DNA of 60,000 bases from Apostichopus japonicus (GCF_037975245.1 NC_092578.1:9840359-9900358); one strand, 5' to 3'. Shown: positions 44,991 to 56,082, numbered from the stretch's first letter. The notes: generated by a model from the letters alone, not told the origin. Numbers and translations: made by a program.

Positions 44991-46085
44991 AATGTGTGTT
45001 TATTTATCGAGTACCTGCAGACACTCATGGGTCATATTCTCCTCGCTAATTATACTCCTCTCTAATCATAATTCATCGCCATTTGCCTAGGTTAAAATCT
45101 TACTTGTGTTTAAAAACACGGTCGTTTAAAACACTGGTGAACCCACTTCCAGAACATGTTAAAATGCGTAAGACTGAGGGGTTTCAAATCGGTTCTCATG
45201 ACGTACAGTATTCCGTTTACCTTAAAACCTTGGCAAACTGCTAGGAAGAGAACTTTCTCGAGACTTGGCAAAGTGCCAGGAAACATAACGCTCATAGATC
45301 CTTGGCAAACTGCCAGGAAAAAAAAAAAAAAAAAAAAAGGTACAACGTGGCACATTTGTTAAGAGAGGAGGGGGGGCCAAGCAGCCACCTGGCTTGACAC
45401 GTGTAAGCTCAACTTTTACTGCAACGAGCTATCGACTACGTGAGCGATCCTATGGAATAAGCCTTTCTCCCTATTTCTTTGGTGAATTACCAAGACAAAC
45501 GCGTTAGTAAGTTGAAAAAGGGGTAGGATACAACCCCAGCAAGTTACAAGCGCTAACATGCTCCGAACATACAGCATGCGCTTCATGAACAATGTTCGAT
45601 GTTCCGACATCTTAAGCAGTTGCATTTCGTAGCACCTGATGGCCTAGTCTGACTAGCCTAGGCGCTAGGTGGTTTCAATAGGAAGCTGGAAACCTTTTCT
45701 GCACTACGAAATGGACACATCTCGACAGGAAGAGATTTGAGAAGTAACGGGTACGTTATCATAACATTCAATACGTGTTTATTACGTTAAATGTGGTGTT
45801 GATAAAACGTTGACATAAGATGTCGATGAGATATTACGTTATATTAATGTTATATTAATGTCTTAACGGAAATTGTTTTGAAATAATAGCCCCTAAAGGG
45901 TTTCGGTAACATATTTCTTACACCTCTAATAACGCTATCATAGCAAAAGACTAAACAATTAGTAACCTTTGTGTTTGCTGAGTAACTCCCTGGACTCCAT
46001 TTAACAGCCAGGATTTATGAGGTGGAATTTCCACAAACCCACCCTACACATCCCCTGTTGGGAGTTTGTTCCTGGTGAGTAGGGC
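44991..46085. other. AT-richer insert inside the DIRS element
   Basis: Base composition drops sharply compared with both sides. It contains three imperfect copies of CTTGGCAAACTGCCAGGAA (45229, 45264, 45301), the last followed by a 20-base A run. The A run suggests a retroposed sequence; no gene is recognisable. It probably replaces the reverse-transcriptase region. Confidence 0.45.
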
Positions 46086-46335
46086 TGTAGCTTAGTTAGC
46101 TCAGTGGTTAAACCCGGTGCCTTCCAATCAAAAGGTCCCCGGTTCAAGTCACCCCAAGATTAATGTATGTTGTCCAGTTACAGAGCTGTTGACAATTCAT
46201 AGTCATGGACATTAAAATATGAATGTACGAGACTGACTTTGGTCAGCTTGCGGCTTTGATAAGCCAATGAGGCTTCTTCACAAGTTCCTACTTGCAGGAT
46301 GATCTAAATTACATACACAAATACATACATATACT
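46086..46335 (+). mobile_element. tRNA-derived SINE, copy 2 (nested in DIRS)
   Basis: A box TTAGCTCAGTGG (46096-46107) and B box GGTTCAAGTCA (46141-46151) at tRNA-like spacing, followed by a unique body shared with 35391-35620. The tail is rich in ATACATACA. Confidence 0.82.
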
Positions 46336-46415
46336 GTAGTTGTAAAAGCCACGTAGCAGCTGTAGCATTGATTAAGACTCTGATGAAGCAAACTATCCAT
46401 TCAGTACTCAATTTT

Positions 46416-46668
46416 TGGAGAGCACTGTGGTCAAGCGGTGTAGGCAGTGTACTGGTGATCTAAGGCTTGCAGGTTTTAGTCCTAGCCAGATCATTCTGTT
46501 GTTTCCTTGGGCAAGGCACTTTATCTCCATTGCGTCTTTCCATCCAGGAGGGATTTCTCTCTGTTTAACAGGTTATTGTTGACCAGGGTAATATTGCTAG
46601 CGCCTCTGGCTTCGTTATCGATAGATAGGCCGGCGCAGTTCAACCCTCAATATTATTATTAATATTAT
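46416..46668 (+). mobile_element. Second SINE family member (nested in DIRS)
   Basis: The head GTGGTCAAGCGGTG and GGTTTTAGTCCTA (46426-46484) fit diverged A and B boxes of a tRNA-derived promoter. The middle has CTTGGGCAAGGCACTTTATC, a stretch shared by many animal tRNA-SINE families. The tail is an ATT-rich repeat. Confidence 0.7.
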
Positions 46669-46869
46669 TTTTCATGGAAAGAACCTCCATTAAACCTCCC
46701 TACAGGGTACAGCTTAGGTCTACATCATCAAGGCATTACTTTTCTTCAGAGGTTTTCTGATTGCAACTGGCTGATAACTAAAGGGGTCATCAGCGGTACT
46801 GTGGTACTGCAAGCAGTGCTGCGAGTGCTGCTGTACTGCAGGCGCTAACAAGGTCATCATACAGGCCAC

Positions 46870-48170
46870 TGTCCTTGACTTATTTAGCAGCATATACAGA
46901 GAAACCACTTTCCTGCACCACAGTGGCGTCAGCAGGGCAAAGGTTGGGCCCCAACACTCTATTTGCAAAGATAACCAGGTTTCATGTACTTCCGCCTCGC
47001 TCTCAGGATTCCAGGGCAGAGAGATTGTGCCGTCTGGCATGGGAGACCCTCACCACAGCTGAAAGCCAGAAAGGAGAGTGTGAGGAGCGATGCTCTGCCC
47101 AGGGGACAACCCGACCCCGACAAGTAAACCCTTCGCAAGGAACATGCGGTAGGTTTTTCCACATGTTCGGCATACCTCTGATAGACCTGCTTACGACAAA
47201 GGGCAACAATGGGCTGCCCATCTTTTGTAACAGGCGGTCCCACCTGCAGCCTCCCACATAGCGCCAGGTCCCTGCCTTGAGACGGACCAAAGGTTTAAAT
47301 TCTTCCCCCCCCCCTTTGGCATGATCAGCCAGATACTGAGGAAGATTCGCAGCTCCAAGGGTAAACTCATCCTAGTGGCTCCCTCCGGACCCCGGGTCCC
47401 AGGCCGCAGGCCCCAGACGGGGACGTCTGGTTTTCCAGACGGCTCCACGCTGGGCATTAGCCCAGACATTGAGCAGCTCACCAAAGGCATGGCTAATTGC
47501 CGTCCACGAGTCAGACAGTTAGCCCCCTCTGCGGGGCTCTCGGCAGTGCTGCATGCCCTGGCAGGGCCGCTGTACGAATCAACGGGGAACGCTTCCCTGG
47601 CTGCTCTTACAAAGAAACCACTCTTCGTCATTGCGGTAGCGTCAGCGTGAAGGAGTTACCTCCAAGCCCTAACAACCAAACAGAACCACATCAGATTCGA
47701 GGGCCATGGGGCAAGGACGGTTCCAGACCCGTCCCTTATTGCCAAGAACCGGGCCTTGACTTTCTTGCCCGGGGACATTTTCTTTCAGGAAATCAAAACC
47801 CTTTCATCAGTGGCTGAGGACAAGCGATGGTGCCCAGTCAGGGCACTAAAGTGGTACTTAAACAGGACAGAGAAGTTGAGACAAACAACCTCCCTTTTCA
47901 TCCTGCCACGACCACCTTAAACAGCAGCCGCCAAGGATACCCTATCCCGATGGCTAGTAGAGATGATCCGCCCGTTCACGATGGGGGGATACCCGGCCAA
48001 GAGATCGCAACATCAGTGGGGCCTCGGCTTCCACAGCTCTCTCTGCCGGTATCCCGATACAGGACATCCTCAAGGTGGCAGCGTGGAAAACACCAACTAC
48101 GTTCGCCGCCTGTTACTTACCTGACACTCTATATGCCGAGGCAGCTTTTGGTAGCGCGGTGATGCGAGGT
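46870..48170 (+). pseudogene. DIRS RNase H remnant and tyrosine recombinase, broken
   Basis: About 46990-47250 gives a peptide pattern of the RNase H/linker region of DIRS polyproteins (GIPLIDLLTTKGN..LPIFC). About 47320-47400 gives ILRKIRSSKGKLILVAP, the conserved stretch that follows. From about 47690 a recombinase frame shows CPVRALKWYLNRT (the first catalytic Arg region), is cut by TAA near 47916, then reappears in a shifted frame as IPIQDILKVAAWKTPTTF followed by a Tyr-containing motif (catalytic Tyr candidate) near 48115. Several frameshifts and stops mean no functional enzyme. Confidence 0.7.
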
Positions 48171-48231
48171 CCGGTTGGTACTTGGTCCCACCCCTCGGGC
48201 CTCCCACCATCGGGCAGTGCCACTCGGTGCT

Positions 48232-48324
48232 AAGGTTGTGAGGAGACAGGTAAGCGAGGAGCGAAGTAAATATTCCAAAACTTACTGGTTTGGATATTTA
48301 CGAGTGACGAGCTTACCTGTCTCC
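48232..48324 (+). repeat. DIRS internal complementary region
   Basis: The first half (48232-48270) is the inverse of the outer left terminal repeat; the second half (48271-48324) is the inverse of the outer right terminal repeat, so the two outer ends meet here at AAATATTCC. In DIRS1-type elements such a region acts as template to complete the ends and circularise the DNA copy. Confidence 0.85.
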
Positions 48325-48784
48325 ATTCCCGCCTCCCTCCCCCGAGGGCGTGGGACACAGCCGGACGGGGGAGCAGTCGTTCGACTAGGCTCACGACTCC
48401 AAGCACAACACCAGATAGACAGAGCCAACAACTACTAAGAGTCACCGGCCAGGTCTATCGGTGAGGGTAACTTGGCACCCTGTGTTTTTCATAGGCGTAC
48501 TCACCTAAGTTGTCTTAGGGTTAGCAAGTGTTGGGCCTTTACAGGATGAGGCTCCTTGTTAGGAAAAAGGGGTAGTTTCGCCTGCAGGGCTCAGGAGAGT
48601 GTCCCCCCCCCCCTTACCCGCTGCGGCGGGGAGGATTACACTCTCCCTGCTAGGAAGGCATCAGTGCCTTTTGTTAAGGGCTCACCTTCGAGAAGTTTAG
48701 TCGACGGGAGTCCTTGGGGCTGGCCAGAGGATTCTGGCCACCCCTATTTCGGTGACCGTGAGGCCACTTTTAAGGAGTGGTCTC
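48325..48784 (+). other. DIRS 3' region
   Basis: Non-coding tract between the internal complementary region and the right terminal repeat, with a C run near 48605-48613. Confidence 0.5.
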
Positions 48785-48946
48785 ATGAGTAGTGAGGAGT
48801 GACCGAGGGGGGGGTTCGGTCATAGAGGGCGCACAGTGTTATTATTTTACCAGGACTTTATAGGCACGGTAGAATGAGGTGCCAAGGTTGTGAGGAGACA
48901 GGTAAGCTCGTCACTCGTAAATATCCAAACCAGTAAGTTTTGGAAT
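48785..48946 (-). repeat. DIRS right inverted terminal repeat
   Basis: Inverse of the left repeat, about 23 bp longer at its outer end, ending TAAGTTTTGGAAT. The boundary is deduced from the junction in the internal complementary region. Confidence 0.85.
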
Positions 48947-49207
48947 TTTAACTTGGTCAGAATGACTCAGAGACTTTACAAAGAATGAAAGATACAACTT
49001 CCAATGAAGTATGACAACTTCTGAGGTGTTTGCTTCCTCAACTTTTTAACATTGAAGTTATTTGCTATGAACCTTGTTAAAGACATAGATTTTATTTGTG
49101 TTCTAGTCTAATCTACTTCATAGACTATGTGTCAAATACATTTACAGACTTTTTTACTGATTCAAAGTTTTGAACAAAATTAAGAATACCTTTCCATTTC
49201 TTTCCAG

Positions 49208-49378
49208 GACTATTTCAGTGTGTCCTGTAATTGATGTCATAAGTGACTCAACATTTGCCTATCAGCACGGAAATGACCCTCAAATGGGGGGTTTTGGCTG
49301 GTCGTTATTCTTTAAATGGTTTCCAGTTCCAAAGAGGGAGCAAGTGAGGAGAAAAGGAGATGCTACTATGCCTGTTAG
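49208..49378 (+). CDS. GALNT1: GALNT1/13-like exon 5
   Basis: Encodes [15 protein letters not shown], then [18 protein letters not shown] and [11 protein letters not shown], matching the family's CPxIDVI and GGF.W...F.W..VP segments. Acceptor TTTCCAG, donor TTAG|GTAAGA; phase 2 in and out. The last 20 exon bases (49359-49378) are the first half-unit of the 37-bp minisatellite that follows. If the first donor were skipped, translation would hit TAA at 49380-49382. The exon is an island between the DIRS element (262 bp upstream) and the array. Confidence 0.95.
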
Positions 49379-52080
49379 GTAAGACAAACATTTCTGATGC
49401 TACTATGCCTGTTAGGTAAGACAAACATTCCTGACGCTTCTATGCCTGTTAGGTAAGACAAACATTTCTGATGCTACTATGTCTGTTAGGTAAGACAAAC
49501 ATTCCTGATGCTACTATGCCTGTTAGGTAAGACAAACATTTCTGATGGTACTATGTCTGTTAGGTAAGGCAAACATTCCTGATGCTACTATGCCTGTTAG
49601 GTAAGACAAATATTTCTGATGCTACTATGCCTGTTAGGTAAGATAAACATTTCTGATGGTACTATGCCTGTTAGGTAAGACAAACATTTCTGATGGTACT
49701 ATGCCTGTTAGGTAAGACAAACATTTCTGATGCTACTATGCATGTTAGGTAAGACAAACATTCCTGATGCTACTATGCCTGTTAGGTAAGACAAACATTT
49801 CTGATGGTACTATGCCTGTTAGGTAAGGCAAACATTCCTGATGCTACTATGCCTGTTTGGTAAGACAAACATTCCTGATGCTACTATGCCTGTTAGGTTA
49901 GGTAAGACAAACATTCCTGATGCTACTATGCCTGGTAGGTAAGACAAACATTCCTGATGCTACTATGCCTGTTAGGTAAGACAAACATTTCTGATGCTAC
50001 TATGCCTGTTAGGTAAGACAAACATTTCTGATGGTACTATGCCTGTTAGGTAAGACAAACATTTCTGATGCTACTATGCATGTTAGGTAAGACAAACATT
50101 TCTGATGGTACTATGCCTGTTAGGTAAGACAAACATTTCTGATGCTACTATGCATGTTAGGTAAGACAAACATTTCTGATGCTACTATGCATGTTAGGTA
50201 AGACAAACATTTCTGATGCTACTATGCATGTTAGGTAAGACAAACATTTCTGATGGTACTATGCCTGTTAGGTAAGACAAACATTTCTGATGCTACTATG
50301 CATGTTAGGTAAGACAAACATTTCTGATGCTACTATGCATGTTAGGTAAGACAAACATTTCTGATGCTACTATGCATGTTAGGTAAGACAAACATTTCTG
50401 ATGGTACTATGCCTGTTAGGTAAGACAAACATTTCTGATGCTACTATGCATGTTAGGTAAGACAAACATTTCTGATGCTACTATGCATGTTAGGTAAGAC
50501 AAACATTTCTGATGGTACTATGCCTGTTAGGTAAGACAAACATTTCTGATGGTACTATGCCTGTTAGGTAAGACAAACATTTCTGATGGTACTATGCCTG
50601 TTAGGTAAGACAAACATTTCTGATGCTACTATGCCTGTTAGGTAAGGCAAACATTCCTGATGCTACTATGCATGTTAGGTAAGACAAACATTCCTGATGC
50701 TACTATGCCTGTTAGGTAAGACAAACATTTCTGATGGTACTATGCCTGTTAGGTAAGGCAAACATTCCTGATGCTACTATGCCTGTTAGGTAAGGCAAAC
50801 ATTTCTGATGCTACTATGCCTGTTAGGTAAGGCAAACATTCCTGATGCTACTATGCATGTTAGGTAAGACAAACATTTCTGATGGTACTATGCCTGTTAG
50901 GTAAGGCAAACATTCCTGATGCTACTATGCATGTTAGGTAAGACAAACATTCCTGATGCTACTATGCCTGTTAGGTAAGACAAACATTTCTGATGGTACT
51001 ATGCCTGTTAGGTAAGGCAAACATTCCTGATGCTACTATGCCTGTTAGGTAAGACAATCATTTCTGATGCTACTATGCCTGGTAGGTAAGACAAACATTT
51101 CTGATGCTACTATGCCTGTTAGGTAAGGCAAACATTTCTGATGCTACTATGCCTGTTAGGTAAGACAAACATTTCTGATGCTACTATGCCTGTTAGGTAA
51201 GGCAAACATTCCTGATGGTACTATGCCTGTTAGGTAAGACAAACATTTCTGATGCTACTATGCCTGTTAGGTAAGGCAAACATTTCTGATGGTACTATGC
51301 CTGTTAGGTAAGACAAACATTCCTGATGCTACTATGCCTGGTAGGTAAGACAAACATTCCTGATGCTACTATGCCTGTTAGGTAAGACAAACATTTCTGA
51401 TGCTACTATGCCTGGTAGGTAAGACAAACATTCCTGATGCTACTATGCCTGTTAGGTAAGGCAAACATTTCTGATGGTACTATGCCTGTTAGGTAAGACA
51501 AACATTCCTGATGCTACTATGCCTGTTAGGTAAGACAATCATTTCTGATGCTACTATGCCTGTTAGGTAAGGCAAACATTCCTGATGCTACTATGCCTGT
51601 TAGGTAAGGCAAACATTCCTGATGCTACTATGCCTGTTAGGTAAGACAAACATTTCTGATGCTACTATGCCTGTTAGGTAAGGCAAACATTTCTGATGCT
51701 ACTATGCCTGTTAGGTAAGACAAACATTTCTGATGCTACTATGCCTGTTAGGTAAGACAAACATTCCTGACGCTTCTATGCCTGTTAGGTAAGACAAACA
51801 TTCCTGATGCTACTATGCCTGTTAGGTAAGGCAAACATTCCTGATGCTACTATGCCTGTTAGGTAAGACAAACATTTCTGATGCTACTATGCCTGTTAGG
51901 TAAGACAAACATTCCTGATGCTACTATGCCTGTTTGGTAAGACAAACATTCCTGATGCTACTATGCCTGTTAGGTAAGGCAAACATTCCTGATGCTACTA
52001 TGCCTGTTAGGTAAGACAAACATTCCTGATGCTACTATGCCTGTTAGGTAAGACAATCATTTCTGATGCTACTATGCCTG
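49359..52080 (+). repeat. 37-bp minisatellite copying the exon 5 splice donor, about 73 units
   Basis: The unit is GATGCTACTATGCCTGTTAG (exon end) plus gtaagacaaacatttct (intron start). Unit 1 is the true exon/intron border; the rest lie in intron 5. Variants occur at a few sites (GCT/GGT, CCTG/CATG, GAC/GGC, TTT/TCC), with local runs of the same variant, one 5-bp insertion near 49899 and one degenerate last unit. Nearly every unit keeps TTAG|GTAAG, so dozens of donor-like sites follow the real one. Confidence 0.97.
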
Positions 52081-53149
52081 AGGTCTAAGCTTGAAAACTT
52101 TGTACCCATGAAAACCCAAAAGTGGAGATTGCATGAAATTGAAAGCATGAAATAGAAGGAGCCACCTTAGTGCATACAAGAACACTTTGGTTCTTGTATG
52201 AAGTCAAAGGTCACTTGAGGTCAACAGAGCTCGAAAGTCTGAAGACATTTGGGGTGAATAAAGATCAAATGGTAATATATTATAAATATTATTATATTAT
52301 AAATGGGTAAAGACATAACTGGAAGAGTTATAACGTCATACTTGATATGTACAGTAGGTCCACTGAAATGCAAGTATCTTATTCAAGTATCTTATTGACA
52401 ACAGATAGTCAAAACTTAAATACCTTGTATACAGTTTACTATTAAATATTCTCATTTTAGTGTTGTAAAGAATCACAAAGCTTTCAGTTTCTGGTCACAG
52501 GAGTCATACTTGAATTAATGTCTGCAGCATGGTTAGATATGTTATCCTGTTTGTCAGTAGTTGAGCACTGACTTCTAATTAATAACTACCTGTTTTACTT
52601 CCCTTTTCCTTTCTTGTTTAATCTTCTGTCTTCTAGCCTGAGCAGGAATCTAACTGTTGAGCAAACAATTTGACAGTTGTTGAATGGAAATGTGCTCCTA
52701 TATTTCTGTCATTTAGATACAATTAAATATGATTAAAGAAATTATAACATGTATTTTGGATCTAATTTGTCCTGTCTGATTCCTGGGATCTGTTAAAATG
52801 TTCACTTTGAAACTATATGGTAGATTCGGTGAAGTGTTATAAAACTTGAATTGTTCGCTTTTAACGACTTTGAGGAGAATGTTAAGCAGAATCAGATTTA
52901 TATATTGTACAGTTTTGTTTACTAATTAGCTCTTCCTACTTCTTGATAAATTTTATTAGCTAAATTGTATGGATGGCATTAGTTCAGTCATAAAAGTGGG
53001 AAAATGCGAAAACATGCAATAATATTTGTCCACAAAAAATGATAAATTTTTATTACTCAATCACTTTCAAGATACGAAATAAAACAAAGAATGGTAGGCC
53101 TGTAATAACAGTTATAAGGTTTTACCGGCACCAAGCTGTTGTTCAAGTC
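52081..53149. other. Intron 5 sequence with a dispersed-repeat copy
   Basis: 52200-52470 is a copy of the AGGTCA family (AGGTCA-CTTG-AGGTCA at 52208-52223, then the shared 'taggtccac', 'caagtat', 'tgacaacag' words). The rest is plain AT-rich intron. Confidence 0.5.
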
Positions 53150-53298
53150 ATCCAACCTACACATACCTCCTATAGTGTACATACCTGTATTGGTGTTCTA
53201 TTCACCAAACCTACACATCTCTCCTACAGTGTACATATTGGTGTTCTATTCACCAAACCTACACATCTCTCCTACAGTGTACATATCAGTGTTCTATT
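53150..53298 (+). repeat. 48-bp minisatellite, left part (about 3 units)
   Basis: Unit 'caccaaacctacacatctct' followed by 'cctacagtgtacatattggt' and 'gttctatt'. The array is interrupted after GTTCTATT by a foldback element and resumes at 54123. Confidence 0.9.
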
Positions 53299-54122
53299 GG
53301 AAGCTGGTCACTTCGCCCAACAACCATTTCGGCCAACTGCCATTTCGCCCAACCTTACCATTTTGCCCAACCAGCCTGGTCATTTCGCCCGACCAGCCTG
53401 GTCATTTCGCCCAACCTTGATTAAATATTATACTTCAAATGAAACGTTCGGGAATTGTTAACGTTACTGGATACAAACTGAATATTATTTACCTACCAAT
53501 AATATAACCCAAAATAAATCAAATTGAACTAGTGAAATAGAAACAGTGATATTATTCCACACCGATTCCCCTTTTTTTGTATAATAATATAACTTCCATT
53601 GTATGCGTAAACGCCTAAAGTAGTGTAATCTTCCCATTATACCAGATATAACTGCTCAGACTCTGATCGATATCGAGCGGACCTCACTTTATTTACCTAC
53701 CACAAAGTAATATTACCCAAAATAAATCAATTGAACTAGTGAAATAGAAACGGTGATATTATTCCACACCGATTCCCCTTTGTTTGTATAATAATATAAC
53801 TTCCATTGTATGCGTAAACGCCTAAAGTAGTGTAATCCTCTCATTATACCCGAAATAACTGCTCAGACTCCGATCGGTATCGAGCGGACCTCACTTTATT
53901 TACCTACCACAAAGTAATTTTACCCAAAATAAATCAATTGAACTAGTGAAATAGAAATAGTAATATTATTCTGACTGAATATCAGTAAAAAAATGGTTGG
54001 GCGAAATGACCAGGCTGGTTGGGTGAAATGACCATGCTGCTTGGGCGAAATGACCAGGCTGGTTGGCCGAAATGACCAGGCTGGTTGGGCGAAGTGGTTG
54101 TTGGGCGAAGTGACCAGAAAGC
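53299..54122. mobile_element. Foldback-type element inside the 48-bp minisatellite
   Basis: The ends are long inverted repeats (53303-53420 and 53996-54118) made of variants of GGTCATTTCGCCCAACCAGC. The middle holds about 2.4 tandem units of 203-207 bp starting near 53487, 53690 and 53897. GTTCTATT occurs on both flanks (53291-53298, 54123-54130), which could be an 8-bp target duplication or just the phase of the host array. Non-coding. Confidence 0.65.
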
Positions 54123-54366
54123 GTTCTATTCACCAAACCCTAAACATCTCTCCTACAGTGTACATATCGGTGTTCTATTCACCAAACCTACACATCTCTC
54201 CTACAGTGTACATTTAGGTGTTCTATTCATCAAGCCTACACATCTCTCCTACAGTGTACATATTGGTGTTCTATTCACCAAACCTACACATCTCTCCTAA
54301 AGTTTTCATATCTGTGTTCTATTCACCAAACCTACACATATCTCCTACAGTGTACATATTGGTCAT
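54123..54366 (+). repeat. 48-bp minisatellite, right part (about 5 units)
   Basis: Same unit as the left part with a few substitutions. Open frames through it reflect 48 being a multiple of three. Confidence 0.9.
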
Positions 54367-54696
54367 TCTTTGTTATTTTGCAACACTTGTTTGGACAACA
54401 AAATTGGCTATTCAGAAACCAAACATTTGTAAGACAACCAGGAAAAATACTTTAAAATATGTCACCGAGATGCGTGATCAATGAAGGTAGTTTGTGAATT
54501 TGTGAACACCACTAATAAGAACTTATACTTAAACATGTATTCCATATATAACATAAATCACTCACAACCTACTTTATGAACTACTGTACCATTTAAGAAA
54601 CAAAGTGTAAGAAGTGTACATCCTAAGTATCAAGCTATCTAAACTATTCATAACAGTTCATATATGTGGTACTGTTTTTCTCGTGAGCCATATTGT

Positions 54697-55444
54697 TAGT
54701 GTTTGCACGGGTTATCCGGGTACCCGCCCGACGCGATACTACCTGGTTCCTAATTTATTACCCGAATCCTATGCAAAGTTTGATTGTTTTAAAAAAATAA
54801 AATGGAAGCAAATGGATGGTTAGGCAGATTTCCCATTGACTTAGTGTGGTGTTAGGCTACCATGTGGAAGTAATTATTATTTATTCATTCGTTTATTTTA
54901 TAGAAGGAAAGGCTGACAAGGAATTTTACGACATGTTTATGGATTATAGATGGGATAACTAAAAATAATTTGGCTTTTTCCAAATGTGATCAAATTGCGC
55001 AAATCGCGCAATCTCGCGGCTAATGCGAAACCTGGGCCTGCATAATAGATAGTAGTTGTAACAACTGTTTAAGAGCTAAATTTAATATTTATATGGTTTG
55101 AAACAATAGACGTGCACGAGCAAGCATAAGCAGCGGTGGCAGTGCAATGTTAGTAGTAATGCTAATTATAATTAAATAATTTATTTATTTATTAACAAGT
55201 TAATGAAAGAAACAAAAGCAAGTAGAAATTATTGAGGAAGGCTTTAAATATACCTTATCTTACACCTACGTATTTGAACATGAAAACATTGTCAGTAGAG
55301 AATATAATGCATTTATTACAGCATCCAACATGTAATTTCTTGAAAATCGTGATACACGAGGGGTAAACAATTTTTTCCCGGATACCCGATGGGTAACGGC
55401 TCTCGGGTACCCGGTTCCCGATTTTTGGACCCGTGTAAACACTA
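54697..55444. mobile_element. hAT-like MITE
   Basis: The left end TAGTGTTTGCACGGGT is mirrored by ACCCGTGTAAACACTA with one or two differences, each followed inward by GGGTACCCG-type palindromes. The flanks CATATTGT (54689-54696) and CATGTTGT (55445-55452) agree at 7 of 8 bases, the 8-bp duplication expected of hAT. No transposase frame in 748 bp. Confidence 0.75.
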
Positions 55445-56082
55445 CATGTTGTACACTACAAGTATGCTGAAACCGATGCATGAATCGACGTTGTTTCTCT
55501 TTACATTAGTATGAGATGCATATTTTAAGAGGATACTTATTTGCATTAGATGCCATTAGGCTCACAGCATGCTACATTGCACTAAAACACATATTCATGG
55601 TATGGAATACATCCCTGTTTTTTTGGGGGGGGCGGGGACGGGGGCTGGGGGTTTGCTTTTGCTTATTTTAATGTTACAGGAGGCCATTGTAGACACACAA
55701 GTTTGGGCTTAAAAGTTTAATGAAGGGACGGTTTGTTTAGATTTGATCAGATTTTATGATTTGATCACCCTTGTGGTCCTTTATACCTGGATGATGGTCT
55801 GTGTATAGGTTTTCATTATCTCCTCTACACACCTCTGTCATATATATTATACTGTAGGATTTGTCCTGTATTGTGTTTTAATAATGCATGCATTTGGTAA
55901 ATTGTCAACTCATTTTACAGCATCTGTTTATGATCCATGTCCTTACGGCTTTGGTACAGAAGTGATTTATATCTAGATATCTGTTAAAAGAACTATCCTA
56001 TAGTCCAATCCTGCTACATCTCTGCTGATAAGATAAAGTTCTGCAAGCTTTAACTTAACTCTTATTTTTCTTTGCCTTTCAG
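55445..56082. other. End of intron 5
   Basis: Non-coding, with a G run near 55625-55632; ends in CTTTGCCTTTCAG before exon 6. Confidence 0.5.

Larger units (their letters stand above)
42599..48946 (+). mobile_element. DIRS-type tyrosine-recombinase retrotransposon, decayed
   Basis: A 6.3-kb GC-rich insertion in an AT-rich intron. Three structural signs of DIRS are present: inverted terminal repeats (42599-42737, 48785-48946), an internal complementary region (48232-48324) that joins sequences complementary to both outer ends, and no target duplication. Order inside: leader, ORF1 with a Cys-rich start (43316), repeat-rich GC tract, nested repeats, RNase H remnant, tyrosine recombinase with stop and frameshifts, internal complementary region. 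The reverse-transcriptase core is not found. DIRS elements copy through RNA, form circles and integrate by their recombinase. This copy cannot be autonomous as read. Confidence 0.8.

Noticed and set aside
46086-46160. A functional tRNA gene
   Set aside because: A and B boxes are present but the cloverleaf is not maintained, and the unit continues into a SINE body shared with 35391-35620.
47321-48438. Intact cellular genes in the GC-rich part of intron 4
   Set aside because: Frames are short, overlap in several phases, and the recognisable parts belong to a broken DIRS RNase H/recombinase.
49359-52080. CRISPR-like array
   Set aside because: Direct tandem units with no unique spacers, in an animal gene; it is a minisatellite.
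53039-53461. 140-codon open frame with repeated TKPTHLSYSVHIGVL peptides
   Set aside because: It is the 48-bp minisatellite read in a phase that stays open since 48 is divisible by three.
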